The position numbers and the translations under genes are program-made. Below, one piece after another: positions 44,535 through 57,973 of a DNA stretch of 64,000 bases. This DNA comes from Tubulanus polymorphus (Eukaryota > Nemertea > Palaeonemertea > Tubulaniformes > Tubulanidae), in NCBI RefSeq assembly GCF_964204645.1, contig NC_134030.1, forward strand, positions 10,538,278 to 10,602,277, given 5' to 3'. The first letter of the stretch is position 1; the number at the start of each line of letters is the position of its first letter. A model generated the notes under the pieces. The model saw nothing but the letters and a program-made list of their open reading frames with translations. It searched no databases and was not told the DNA's origin.

Positions 44535-45969
44535 CTGTCATTTCATGCGCTGAAAAAATTATTATAGGTGGAAAACCTTCCAAAAATTTGGGGGTGACAT
44601 TTTTGAGGGCACTTCAAATTTGCGGGGAGGGGGGGGGGGTTGTCCGGACACCCTGACACCCCCTAGATCCACCCTGCCACTAAATATATACTTGATTGAT
44701 TTTTCTACTCGGTGATTGGTATCGTCTTCATAAATATGATTGGTTTATTGAATAGAAAAGTTATAATATCCTTGCATGCCACAAGTATAATCATCGATTG
44801 CCACAGTAGCATTGCAGGGGGAACGATGGAAATTTGAAACCGCTATCCAGAACGAAAGAGAAGGCATTTCTCGGGATAAAGCAGTTTAATGTGTTGTCAA
44901 ATGCCTCTATTGCATGGGGTTCCGCGTGGTTCCACCTTCGGTTTTAGATATTTTGGAATAAATACATCCGAATGCTTACAATTTACGAGAGGATGAGCGT
45001 AAAATCTCAATGGTTTTAACGATCCCTGTCTTGACGAAAAGGGCAATCTCGCAGGAGTAGGCCTACGGACCCTGAATCCGACCCTGCAGTGAAAGTATTC
45101 CACTGACGTAAGATAAGATAAGAAATTCCCTTCAGAAGGGATCAATATGTAGATATCTGAACCGTTTTTAATAAATTTTGCTGATTGGAAATTTGAAGTT
45201 TCAAAGTTTAAAATTGGAATGTTTCCGCGAAGTTCAGTGAGTATAGAAAAGGAAATGTCAATTCCCCAAAAATTACACGATGGACATGCTCTTTCGTTTA
45301 TGGCTAAATGAAGATTACGTAGGAATTCAATGTATATAGTACAAGTAAAAGGAGAGACCAAATTCTCCAAACTAGAAAAAAGTTCTACGTCCCACTATCG
45401 CAGCTGGTGGTTCGTTGGATTTGCCGCAGTATCAGGGTAGTCAACATTGTACATCGGGCACCACCATATATGGACCGTTTATTCCTCGGTGGCGCGACTC
45501 GAAGACGGTGGCGACAAACTGCAAACAGAGAGATAATCTCATCAGCATCGTCGTTCACAAGAGCGGCGACGCTACTAATCGAATAGGGATAACTATAGCT
45601 CGATCATTACAGTTGATTCACCGCGCGACTAATTAGATATCGTGCCTAGCTTCTAATGACGCTTAAGTGAGTCGTCTCATTCACGAGCGGTTAAGCGATC
45701 TATCGTGTAAATACCCGCGCGGCACAGTGGTTCTCGCGCGCGTGCCCGTATAGATTAGATTAATATACACGCTATTCGTCTCTCGTTCATACGGCGGAAA
45801 CAGTATTACGCGCGTTCGATGACTCTTTCTTGGTAGTCTGAGCTAATTACGCATATACGAAATTGATAAGAAAACTCGTAAATCGTGTAAGAAAATATAT
45901 GTATTAGACTCGAAACAAAATGGGTCTTCGTTTACCTTCTACATGCACTCGACTTGACCTTACGATATA

Positions 45970-46117
45970 TATGAAATGTATTCAATTTCTTTATTCTTCT
46001 TTTTGACACTTAAATGTTGTTTCTTTTCCTCATTATTGTAAAAAGTCAATATTGTTATCCATATACATGTATAACGGTGCAATGAAGATAAAATTGAATT
46101 GAATTGAATTGAATTGT
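45970..46117 (+). mobile_element. Probable LINE 3' end with AATTG tandem tail
   Basis: The stretch ends in GATAAAATTGAATTGAATTG and one more unit, preceded by AT-rich sequence with CATGTATAACGGTGCAATG. The organisation parallels the tail at 3921-3950 but with a different repeat unit. No coding remnant was seen. Confidence 0.4.
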
Positions 46118-47817
46118 AAACTGAAGGGAACTCCTCAAAAATCCGCTATAATGATAAACGATAGATTTTCGGTAACATTTTCCATGATATTTTCTCCGCG
46201 AGCATTGGGGACAGCGTTTTTCAAGATTAAGTAAAAGTTTTAAGACTTGAACAACTCCAGAAAAACGCTTACTATGAGTATAGTCCGGCAACCAGTCTAG
46301 AAAATCTATCGTTTATCGCCATCGGCGAGGGCGCTGAACAGAACACAAGATTGCTATAGCGGCGCCGATCGAATTTCTATGAATGAGGGAATTCAATTGA
46401 TGATAGAAAATGTAACCAGAAAAACAACTTGTCTCTAGTGATAGCTAAGAGTCTTTTTCTAAAGGGTTGAATATTCAAATAACTTGAATATTAGAAGTAG
46501 TTTAAAGCAACATTCAACTCAATTGTTGTGTAATTGGGCACAATTTTTCGTCACTATTTAATCGAAGCAAATATACACACTTCAGCGACGGCAGATTTTG
46601 ACTGCGGAATAAAAATCCACAGAAACCGGCCGCTTCATTTTTCATAAAACGCATGACGCGCGCATTGTCGACAAAGCCCTGACGACAACACCAAACGACG
46701 ATCGCGTTGTTGTCTTTGACACTTCGTCCCTCGTCACGATATTAAACCTAAACGGTTAAACATCGTAATTGGGGATCGCGTTTTCGGACCGTGAACGCAT
46801 TAAAACGGTATTAGACAGGTATGCGTGCCGATTTTGACAGTCGGTGCGGTCAGATCTCGTCGAAGTGCACTTTAGACCAGGTGGTTAGACGAGTTGTCGT
46901 TCCCAGATTTCGAGTGCCGATATGAGAAAATCATCAGATGAAATCTATTATACCGCGAAGCAAAAAACGAATGAAATTCGGAGAGCGTGTTTACCGAGCG
47001 CTTTTTTCCGTCCTGTTATACTGCAATCAAAATTTGACGACGCACTCCGCCAGCGTTAAACGTATCTATATCGTAAGATAAAGCGGCGTATCGTTATGGC
47101 TTTATCGAAGAAAAAAGACGTTAAACAAATTTTGGTCGGCGTAGAGCGTCAATTTGTAACATTAACTGACAAATGCGGCTTGGAGAGTCGTTAAGGCAAT
47201 TCGGCGATTAATCAAGCCGAATTGGAGAGCTGTTCTAACAATTGTATTATTCAATATCGTACCATACAGCGCTGATTAAAAGCAGCCACTTAATTAAATG
47301 GCTGTCGTTCGACGCTTTGTAAACGCGTTCGGCCAGAAATTAATTTGGTTGATAGACGCTATTAGCTTTAATTAATACCGTAATTAGTGCAAGATGAATT
47401 TCTGAATGCGCGCGCGCGCGTCTTGAGAGGGACGATTCTCGAGAAGTGTTCGTTTAATGTATTCCGCCCCAATCCCGAGTCGGAACCCTAAACTGGGGCA
47501 CTTTTAGGATATTGATAATCAAAGTATCTTTCTCAATCGATCGAAAGCGTTTTTCCAGCTCGCGTTTGATGAGATGTTTGGAAACCGGGATTGAATGTGA
47601 CTTCAGGATTAACGTCCTTCTTCGCTGCGATTATTGGACAAAGGAAACAAATCAAATCATTCACATCCCGGTCTTTGAAAAACTGAAATCGTTCTTCGGC
47701 CTGTCTTTCTGCTCCAATTCTTTCTTATCATTATTTCATCCAGTCCTGGAAGTGGTTGTTTCCGCAGTGATCTCCGTCGCTCTACGATCCTAGTGTACCC
47801 AACTGTAATCCCTAACA

Positions 47818-47945
47818 TTAGGCCCCTTCAAATTCAAACCCCCTGCTTTGCTTCCGGCAGGTGTGTGACACCAAATCAAAAAATCAAATGAAATCTACCA
47901 ATCATTTAAAAAAAAGGTTCAATCCCTATTTCAAGATAAAAAAAA
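47818..47945 (+). repeat. Dispersed repeat family B, copy 4 (short form)
   Basis: AATTCAAACCCCCTGCTTTG, GGCAGGTGTGTGACACCAAA, GAAATCTACCAATCA and TTCAATCCCTATTTCAAGAT match the family; it is the same short form as copy 1 and ends in an A-rich tract. Confidence 0.7.
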
Positions 47946-49439
47946 AAAAAACATCGGATACTAAAGGTTCTTGTTGAAATTATCAGGTGCTTACGACAGC
48001 GACCTTTTAAAGAAATATGTATATATATTCAAAATATGTATTTATATAAGTTAAAAAGATTAAACATTTATATATCAGAAATCTAAATCAAAAGCTACAA
48101 GGTTCACAAACTAAAACGAAGGTCATTAAAGAGAAATTATCAAAGTTAAGACGGGTAAACTGTAGAATTGCGTTCTCGTGATAACTTCATAACTTATGAC
48201 TTCGATTGGCATTATACCCGGCATTTCATAAAGAACATTCAAACGAACATCCATCCTCTGAGATCCGCACTAGGGGAAGAATTGCAAACGATTCTCTCGC
48301 ATATATTTATGGTGACGTGACACGATCTCTTCGTATTATATGCGCTCAAACTCCAAAATGTCGTCAACTTCGCCGACAAAACGCGAAGTTTTTCTCGTTG
48401 TGTACAATTCGTGCGCTTTTCACTCGCGGCGACAAAGGCCGCTGTGTCGTCTGCAAACATCGATAAAACCTATACGGTCGTCGTCAGTCCCTTTATAGCG
48501 TTCTAACCCGGGAAAATTAATCCGCCATACAACGGAAGGTTTACCCGAGACGGCCGTGTTTGCTCGCCGATGCCTTTCGGAAACTTACAAATTGGTATTA
48601 AGGATATTAAAATTTGCCATGATTTCGCCAAGTCGTTCGCCGCGCATTTGCGCTGGGTCACCAATAAACGGGTGGAAAGTGAATATTCGCCGCCGCGATA
48701 TCGGCCGAATCAACAAAGATTATTGAGCCGAGGGAGAAAGACAACTGACGAAATCTAAATCCTCCGACCGGATTACGCGGATTGGTTGATTAAACAAGGC
48801 CGAATGACACCGAACACCCGTATCGGAAACATCTTAATTCTCACCAAGTACTCACTCGAATCAATTACATTTTCGTCGCTTAATAACAAAGATAGGGCTC
48901 TCGATTTCCACTTGAGATTTAATATCGTTGAAAGCAATATCGGAATAGACGTGAATCAGCCGCGTTTCGCCGAATATAACACGTATTATAAATGTGTAAA
49001 TATGAAATGTAATTTAGTCATCGACTCTAAACTCGTTTAATCGATTTGAAAATAAACTTTATTTAAAAGTCTCAGTCCGTCCAATATCTATATATCAGAT
49101 ATGGGAGTGAAATAGTAAGAACCCGAAAAGAAATCTGATGAAATATTTCGAATAATGTCTCCGTGCTCTATATCGATCAAAGGTATGCGCGTTTTCCTCT
49201 CATGATGGAATTGACTGAAATAGAGAAGAATATATTATCTTTATTGGTCCTTAGCATTAATGAATACACCATAAGATTCAAACAATAAAGAGGCTCGCAG
49301 CAGGAAGAACAGGAAAAAAATGTTTCGAAATACAGAAATACACAGCCGCAGAGTACAATGATACTAGCGATAAACATCATGATATGAAACAAGAAACGTA
49401 CGTTATATTATTCGAATACTATTCGGGAATCTATTAAGC

Positions 49440-49700
49440 GGTGAAGTCAGCTAAAATCGCGCACAATCGCGACACGATCAAAACCGTCGTCGTTTTGTGT
49501 ATTGTCGTGATTTGATGACGCTGTCTTTACGCGGGGCATAAAATATTCCCCGTCGCTGCCGATCACACTCGTCAACGAGGCCGTCGCCTGCTAGTGGTTC
49601 GCGCGCGCTAACATATTCTCGACGGTCGACCAATCAGCGGCAGGCCGACTAATGATTTATCGAGAATAATTCAAACCCGTTTACTATCTCGTTTCTAATG
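49440..49700 (+). promoter_or_regulatory. Candidate promoter region of the Mnx gene
   Basis: This CpG-richer block directly upstream of the Mnx first exon contains GACCAATCAGCGG (a CCAAT box, about 49628), a CATAAAATA TATA-like motif (about 49538) and a GGGGAGGAG box (about 49710). The transcription start cannot be fixed from sequence; 370-620 bp of 5' UTR would be implied. Confidence 0.35.
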
Positions 49701-50073
49701 ATTATACAAGGGGAGGAGAACGCGCCGACATTGTCAAAATTTATTACGTACAAGTCGCATGCGCCGCGGCTTATCGTCACAGTATCAGCTATCGACTTTT
49801 GCGGTAAAGGTAGAGATTATTCGCAAACCGATCGACTCGATACGAGGACACCGCGCTCCGCGTGCATCATACCTATATACGATCGATCAGAACGATTACG
49901 ATTTTCGGATAGAATCTCTTTACAACCGGACATTCTTCGGACACGTTTTTTCCCGAAAAAAAAAACGAAAGGAAATCGAATATATATACGTATAAACATT
50001 GGTCGTATATTTCTCTGTGCCAGAATTGCTGTAACGAATTTTTGCATTGCGGACCTTTTTCGTATTCATCAAA

Positions 50074-50551
50074 ATGACGGAAGGAAAAACATCGTTCAGC
50101 ATCGATGCGTTGCTGTCGAAAGATAAACCGAGTAGCGGACGAAGTAGCACCGATCAAGTGAGAGTCTACAGCCCGCAGTCTCGAGCATCGTCACCGGCCG
50201 AAAGTCACCAGTCGGTAGCCAGCAGCAGCAGTCCGTCGCTGTCTCCGAAATGCGCGAACGGACCCGGCGGTTTCATCCCTCGGCCGGGACTGCTGGGCGT
50301 ACCGCCGCTTTCTCAGGCGAGTCCGGCGGCTATCATGGCCGGTCTGTATCACGGGCATCCGTTGCATCCGTACAACGGACACCATCCGATGCACGGGCCA
50401 CATTCGCCGCCTTTCCCGATGATGGCCGGCAGCGCGTTTCACAGCCCGGCAGCTACCGAACAGGCGATCAAAGCCGCCCAGGCGCAGGGAGTCCCACTCG
50501 AATGGTTAGCCAGATCCGGAATGTTCATGCCAAGACTCATGGAATATACAG
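50074..50551 (+). CDS. Mnx: Mnx/HB9 (exex) homeobox transcription factor, exon 1
   Basis: Mnx proteins are nuclear homeodomain factors acting in motor-neuron and endoderm/pancreas specification. This exon codes for 159 residues plus one base, from ATG in good context (ATCAAAATGA) to the donor GTAAAA at 50552, phase 1. The N-terminus MTEGKTSFSIDALLS is the Eh1-type repression motif (FRIDALL/FSIDALL) at its usual place. Downstream come a Ser-rich linker, a GFIPRPGLLG motif, LYHGHPLHPY, and the Mnx-specific pre-homeodomain sequence LEWLARSGMFMPRLMEY, which corresponds to the conserved WLR-type motif with P-x-M/L just before the homeodomain. No polyalanine tract is present, unlike in vertebrates. 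The homeobox should be in the next exon, which I could not find in the remaining 13.4 kb on either strand, so intron 1 is very long or the exon lies beyond the window. The upstream TTG-initiated extension of the frame is not considered part of the protein. Confidence 0.9.
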
Positions 50552-53500
50552 GTAAAATTGCTTTTTAATCTTTCAATTTCGTAAAACATCGTGGACGCTT
50601 TTATTTCCGGACTAAACGTTAATTATGGGTTGGTGTTCACTTAAGAGAGGGTTCACTTTATTGAAAATGAATTGGAAAATTTTGGTTGGTTCCGAGAAAA
50701 GAGTGTTCATTAAGGGAGGCGTTTGCTTAGCTAAGGCAGGATTTACTGTTTAACCATAAATTAGACTATTCAAAACCTTATTTCTGTATCTGAAGATTAA
50801 GATGTAAGCTCTAAAATGCGACGTTTTTGTCGAATTCATTCATTCAATGATTTTTTTGCCTCTCGAAACATTTCCTCTATCATTCGTTATATTCGAATGA
50901 AAAAAAAACTATGTAAATATCTTTTTTTTGTATATACAAATATCTTGTTGCACCGGTGCAGCGTGGTCGATGAAACATTCCTCGGGAACATCGTATTCAC
51001 GAAACGGTGGGCGAGTGCACGTGAATTATTTAAAAATCCAACTTAACAAATTATAAGCGATAAATTCGTTACTTTCCATCCTTCGATTTCCGTTATTTTA
51101 TAGAGATATTCCAATGACGTTTATCAGAACGAATGCTTATAATAATAGTGATAATAATCTATTTGTTTATATAGCGCTATATACTATAAGATAATCATAG
51201 TGCTTTACAGTAGAAATGCATCTATCAAAATACCGTTGGAATACAAGAATATGAAAACAAGTTGTAAGAGACATTGTGCGATAGTAAAAGCTTTCCTAAA
51301 TATATATGTTCTGAGGTTTCATTTATAAGCGTCGAAAGATGGGGATTCCCGAATACTAGACGGTAAAACATTCCATAGTGCTGAGGCAATGAACTCGACA
51401 CTTCCAAATGACCTTCTCGAGACTGATGTCTATTTCAACTCGAATGGTGAGCATATCAGGTGGCTAAGCTCAGTCAGTTTTGCTAGTGCATACCTGATGA
51501 AAGTCTTATTATGACCAGAAAGGACTGGCAGCTGACCTAAAACATTGATTTTAATCTATTTCAACTGTATTCATAGATATTCAAAAAGTCTTCATTGATA
51601 GGGGTTGAAAAGAAATAAGTGACTCCATAATTTGAAAGTTTAACAATATGTTTCCATGTCTATACCAAACTTCAGTTGGTAGGCATTTTATTGTGAGACT
51701 CGGACCATTTACATTTACGGCCAAGATTTGGCCTACGAGGCACATCGGAGTTTTTCAGTTTAAATTCACTATTGTACTAACAGGCTTTTAAAGTACCTAT
51801 CAGTTATGAACGCACATATCCGCATTGTTGAAGTTTAACTTGTCTGATTGTAAATGTTACATCATCGGACTTGAAAATGCTCCTTATCTTGCATATTTTA
51901 GTTTCCAAATATGATATTTACACGGCGCGATTGTGTCGATAACGAGAAGTGAGTGAAATAGTTATTGGATTAATTACGCGACCGATCATTAATAGGATTC
52001 ATCTTTAAGTTTATTTATATCCGCATCGGATTAAGAAATTCCGTTATAATATTCACAGGATTAATGCGATAATAGGCGATGAACTTTCAGACGATTTCTA
52101 AATAGTCAGATATTCTGCTGTCAAATCAAAATCCTTGGGTGCCATAATGGTAGAATATCCACGTGGAAAACGGATAATAAGTTTAAAACCCACTACATAC
52201 AGAATTAAGAACTTTAAAATCGACTTTTATCTGTCAAGGATTGAAATCAAAATACACGACGTTTCGACTCTCTCTTGAGATCATCGTACGTTGGTCTCTT
52301 TCATACCATAGACATAAAACACCCGAATGAATCGTACGAGGTGGGGTAAAAGAATTGAAGCATTTAATCTTGATAACAAAATATAATGATAATGAAACTT
52401 AATTATTGTTCGAACGTATTGCCCTTATTGAAACCCCTAGGGTTCATATTTATGAGCTTGCTGAACGGCCAATTTCATTGCATTGTCATTCAGATTGTAA
52501 CAAATATCAAATATAAGATTTTATTTCAAACGCATGCGACGAATCTGGCTATTGATTCATTCGAGATAAGAATTCGATATAAAATATAAAACGGGGTACA
52601 TAAGAAGCCTGTGTGACTTTCTAATACATGTTTTTATAGTCCCAATACCTACAGCGATGTTAGGTCTCGTTTCTTTTGACTTTCGAAAAGTTAGCGAGAA
52701 AAGTATGCATAGCGGAGGAAAAGCTGCAAACTTCACCTATCTAATCAAAAATTGATTATACATACTTTTTGAAAGTCCATAAAGAGTTATGCTAAATGCA
52801 GTCGTTTTGTCAAAGATCGCTATTTAGTGCATTATCAGACATTTTTCAATAATTCCGTTGAAAGTTAAGATCGTAAATCATGTGCGCAACAATTCAAAAA
52901 CAAAACCAACAAAAATGGACGAAAAACCACCGTGAGATAATTTCATGCATGATCTGTAATAGTCCAACGCCATATCCAGGGCGGTAAAAAAACCGTTATT
53001 TCGTAATGGTTTCAAAGCGGCTTTCAAAACCTGCGTAATGGTCGTTTAGCATGCGAAGTTCCCACTGATAATCGCGAGAAACGACAGCAGGCCCAAGCCC
53101 GGCGCACACGACCGTTGCAGACACTTTCAGGCGGTCGGGGGGCTTCGAAATATTTACCAACAGACAGCTCCGACTGTTCCGAAGCATGCTCTATCACTCG
53201 AAACGTGATTTTCCGTGCGCAATTCGTGTATACACAGTTTGACAAACGATTTTATTCGTATCAAAGCGCAATATTCCGTGAAGCGTCCGCGCCGCGTTAT
53301 CATCGGTAAACATTTTAAAAGTGATTAAACACGATTCATATACCTATAGGAGTACTTACCCTAGTTGTTGAACGTCTATAAAACTCGGTTTTATCAGGTT
53401 TTTCTGATCGAATCGTTCGTGTATTTGCCATATTATATATACGCACATTAGATTAAACGGGACCGGCCGAGAGTTTATCTATTGTCCGCTGAAAATTCGA

Positions 53501-56211
53501 ATTACTAAAGCCCGACGCGCATGACGCAATGAAACTGGGGAACTGGGAAACACACGGAATCAAATTGATCTCGGAAACATTATTTCTATTCAGAAACCAT
53601 GATTTTCGTTTCTCCTTAATGCATACGCGAGACACCTAGGAAAATCTTCTGAAATATGTTTCTGTCTCACGTTTCCTCGTTCCCGTGCGTCGTGGGCGTT
53701 GGGCTTCGAATCGAACCTATAAGCATGGCATTAAGCATCAGAATCTTCACTTTATTTCAATTTATTTTTTTACATGTTTTGTTCCCGTCCATATACGTAT
53801 TTCACTCGCGTTGTTATAGGCTCGCGTTAGCTTCTGCTTTTTGATATATACATATGAATATATAAAGAAAATCTGAAAACCGCGAAAGATACACTTGCAA
53901 TAGCTTTCTCTTTTGTCAAAAGAGGGGTCAAATCCCGCGGGACTGCGCGCATTTCTGTTCGTCGTCATAGCAACCGATTTCGTCATATTTACACTGCCCA
54001 TTTGGCGAATTACATTTTCAGCAGAAAATGATCTGATCGTCTGCGACACATTGGTGTTGTTTACAAGTCGGCAATAAGATTAGGACCTCGTTGGCTGGTA
54101 TCGGCAATCATTCACCCGTCCGCGGTTTGTATCCGTACGGTTTACAAATTGGACTGGCTGCCAGTCAGTCGGTCGAATTTCGATGTCGAATATATTTCGC
54201 TCACAGCGCGACGCTGCCGATTCCACTGTAGAAATGTAACCCCGGAATGTGACCCCGACTGATATTCTGTCATTCAATGATAATGTAATAATTCGTGTGA
54301 TGTTCTTCAGACGACACGGACAATTTTGTATAAACTGTCAACTCACTAGCCATATAAAGTTGAATGAATTGCACCTTGTACGACGATATTACAGAGATTA
54401 CCTTCCGAAAACGCCACGTTAATTTCTACAATTTATAGACCTGGTACTGAAGTTTAAGAGTTAAGAGTTAGATGATTGAAAATTTATCATAATATTTTTT
54501 GGGGAAATTTTAATTCACATTGCACTGATACCGTTAGTATGGCTTATATAGCTCCAAAATCAGGGGTAGATCTAGAAAATAATTCGAATGTCAGGTTCAG
54601 AAAGATTTCCAGAAAAAGATTTTCAGATGAAAAAGCCATAACGCGGTCGCACCATCGGTGTTAGATATTTTTGAAGCAAAACATCCGAAAATATACGATT
54701 TCCGAAAGAATGATAGTCAAATTAGCTGGTGTCAACTCTCTCCGTCTTCGGCAACCTCAGTGTAAACTCGGGTGTCCGAACCCCCCAAGACCACCTCCTA
54801 AATACGCCGCTGAAAATAAGATCATCCGTCCTTAACTGATACAGCGGACAATGCTAGCTAATCAAAATAGACTGGGTTTTGTTGTATATCAGCATAGTTC
54901 ATTCGCATTTAATAGACCTCTAAGAGAAAATAAATTCAAAAACGTATATTTCTTCTTCAGTTCCACAAAGATGGTTTTTAAACTGACATATGCCTGATTA
55001 TCACTGCGCTCGTTTCATGCCCGACGTTCCATGTAATCGGCAAGTTTGAAATTGATTAAATTCGTGCTTCTGAAAGGAAAATTAGCAATGTAACCGGTTT
55101 TCGGGTTGCCTTTTGTGAATACAGACGCGCGCGCTGCCTTTCTCTACGGTATCATTAACGTTGTTATAAGTCCGGATCAAATCGTCGAAAATAAACGCGC
55201 ATCGACACCGGTCCAATCTGTTCCCCGCAACGAAGGTGGCTTAACTCGCCGATCGAGGGCCATACGGGCGAATAAAGCGCTAACTGATGCGATGAATCGA
55301 CGTCTTGAACCGGCGCGATGATGCTCTTAAGAAAAATGGGTGCCACGTGCGCGCGGTTGATAGTCCCGCGGGAAATTATCCCTAATAGTGACGCGTTAGC
55401 GCGGATTAAACACCGCTTGATGGGAAATCCCTGAAATAACACCAGAATTCGGCTTAATGTAATTAAACTTTAATCGTCGACGGCAAAAGTGAAACTAATC
55501 AATGTGTTCGCCGATGGCTTTTGTCAGTTTTTGTGGGTTGGCCCTGACGCTGGCAGTATAGTTCAGTCTCTTCACGCTAACGGCCGGTTTTCACGAGTGG
55601 TTTCCAGTAAGGTTCTTAAAACGCTTTCGCTGTCCCCGAGCTGAACAACGCGGCTGCTGCAGGAAAAAATCTTGCCAAATTAAATGAAGGGGTTGCGCAC
55701 CCCCTAAAATTTTCTCAGTGCCCTTTTATCTGGCTCCTACTGTCTTTGATACGTTTTTATGAGTACGTTTATAGTTGCCATAACGTAGAAGGAAGTCATC
55801 GGATACCCTATAAAGTCATTTAAGTCACTAAGTAAAGATTTTCGAAATTTTCTGGACGACCCTCGGTGCTCGCACAGCGTTGGCAATTTTACATTTCTAA
55901 TTTATTTCATAAGGAAGCATGGTTTAGGAATAATAACAAAGAAAACAAAATGAAATTGAGAAGGCTCACTTATATGAGGGCCAAGCCAGAAGGCCGCAAC
56001 AGCAAGCGCTCAGTTGCCCTGTTTTTGCACCCCCTGGAAGAAATTCCAAATCTGCTCCTGTTTTGTATATGTATTTGCTAAGTCGTTTACGGGTATTCAA
56101 TTTGTTTCGTTGTTATTCATTTCGGTACATTGACACCGGTATTTTCATCTCGTCATTTCGCGGCAATACATGTTGAAAAATGCTTCTATCGATTAGTGTG
56201 TCGCCTAATGT

Positions 56212-57973
56212 AATAAACCATTTTACAGTTGCTAGCCGCCATTTTGTTAGGGTACTTTTGTCCCGTATTGTTGGGTCATTTTTTTCTCTTTTTTTAAAAC
56301 TATCCGTGATGTGTGTTGTATCATATTTCATCTGTCCATGGATGGATTTTGACAACTTCAGCAACATTCAAACCGCATAAATCTCTAGTTTTCAGTTATG
56401 TAAAAATCATTTCTCAAATTTACAACAATGCGACATGAGAGCGATATAAAAATCGGTGGTCAGTTTTTGCCGTGCGCATAGAAATCCAGGGTACTGAACT
56501 TTGAAGTTCGTTATTTTCAGAAATAATTTTCTAAAAAATCCAAACATTTCAAGCACTGTGCGCATAAACACCCCCTTTCAGGTGAATTTTGAAATTTTAA
56601 GATATCTTGCCTAGTTTTTTTCCTATGGCACTTTAACTGCAGCGCGTGTATTGTCATTCCGAGATTTGGCGCTGTTTCTTTGCGTGTATTTCAGTATATG
56701 GGTGTTATTTCTTCATTTTCACTACACTTGTCTCTACGGAAAATGGTTTAATTGTTGGTACGAGTATCAGGTTTAATATTACGGCATTAATACTGTATTC
56801 CGTTCTCCGGCGCTAGTTCGTAATGGCTGTAATGGTAGCCGCTTTTACGGCAGGCAGAGGCTTACGTACATGCACCCAAGAAAACCCAAAATATCACTCT
56901 TTTGTTGTAAATGCAATCCACACACTTCTTGCGTTTTTGTGATGGTAGATGTCACTTTTTACTTTTTATCACGTGCGTATGACATTCGAACTTGATACTT
57001 GATATTTCACCACCAAAACAAGAAAACGTTTTCCTATATTTTCTTCCCAATCTAATCAATCTTGAGTGTACTCATAGAAAGTATTCATAGAAAGTAGCTG
57101 AATATTTGCCCCACCCCATTTGTCCAGCTTTTTGACCACTTCTCCATCCATCTAATTTCAGTAGATTTTTATGTAAATTTATTGATAGACTACTGATTTA
57201 AATGGTCATCATACTCGATTTTGAGTGTTATATTTCTTTTCTTCTTCCATCTCAATATAGGCCCATATATTCTCTTCCCGCGCGCAACTTCGAATGCGTG
57301 ATCAAAATGCCGCTCAGTCTCGCTGCTAAAACTGGTCAGAAAAATCCCTTAAACCCCAACATCTCTAATGTCTTCGACCTATTATATTGCATAAACGACG
57401 TGATATTTAAACCTGATACTCGTACCAACAATTAAAACCATTTTCCGTAGAGACAAGTGTAGTTAAAATGAAGAAATAACACCCATATACTGAAATACAC
57501 GCAATGAAAACAGCGCCGAATCTCGGAATGACAATACACGCGCTGCAGTTAAAGAGCCATAGGAAAAAAACTAGGCAAGATATCTTAAAATTTCAAAGTT
57601 CACCTGAAAGGGGGCGTTTATGCGCACAGTTCTTGAAATGTTTGGATTTTTTAGAAAATTATTTCTGAAAAAAACGAACTTCAAAGTTCAGTACCCTGGA
57701 TTTCTATGCGCACGGCAAAAACTGACCACCGATTTTTATATCGCTCTCATGTCGCATTGTTGCAAATTTGAGAAATGATTTTTACATAACTGAAAACTAG
57801 AGATTCACGCGGTTTGAATGTTGCTGAAGTTGTCAAAATCCATCCATGGACAGATGAAATATGATACAATACACATCACGGATAGTTTTTAAAAAAGAGA
57901 AAAAAATGACCCAACAATACGGGGCAAAAGTACCCTAACAAAATGGCGGCTAGCAACTGTAAAATGGTTTATT
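56212..57973. mobile_element. 1.76 kb foldback transposon with ~565 bp inverted arms
   Basis: The left arm 56212-56776 and right arm 57407-57973 are reverse complements with scattered differences. They begin with AATAAACCATTTTACAGTTG at the left and end with CAACTGTAAAATGGTTTATT at the right; the inner limits are AGTATCAGGTTTAA and TTAAACCTGATACT. The 630 bp centre contains only short frames (for example 57202-57435) with no transposase resemblance, so the element is non-autonomous. The termini and several arm blocks (GTTTTCAGTTATGTAAAAAT, GAGAGCGATATAAAAA) match the 521 bp element at 16393-16913. Arm similarity is high, suggesting recent insertion or arm homogenisation. Confidence 0.85.

Larger units (their letters stand above)
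37991..49430. other. 11 kb intergenic stretch upstream of the Mnx gene: repeats and candidate regulatory blocks
   Basis: No coding exon could be supported. GC-richer, repeat-free blocks with many TAAT/ATTA sites lie at about 38600-39000, 40200-40620, 42780-43270, 46560-47460 and 48240-48790. Between them are repeat copies (39150-39430, 41279-41588, 43515-43740, 47818-47945), a LINE-type tail (46090-46117) and a duplicated 70 bp segment (44016-44084, 44465-44534). Open frames such as 44897-45370 (minus) and 38698-38979 cross repeats or lack any protein signature. Confidence 0.55.

Noticed and set aside
44897-45370. 157-codon minus-strand open frame
   Set aside because: It crosses repeat-like DNA (GGGTCGGATTCAGGGTCCG-type motifs) and shows no domain, signal peptide or biased composition; likely chance.
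57202-57435. 77-codon frame in the centre of the foldback element
   Set aside because: No similarity to transposases and it runs into the inverted arm; not considered a gene.
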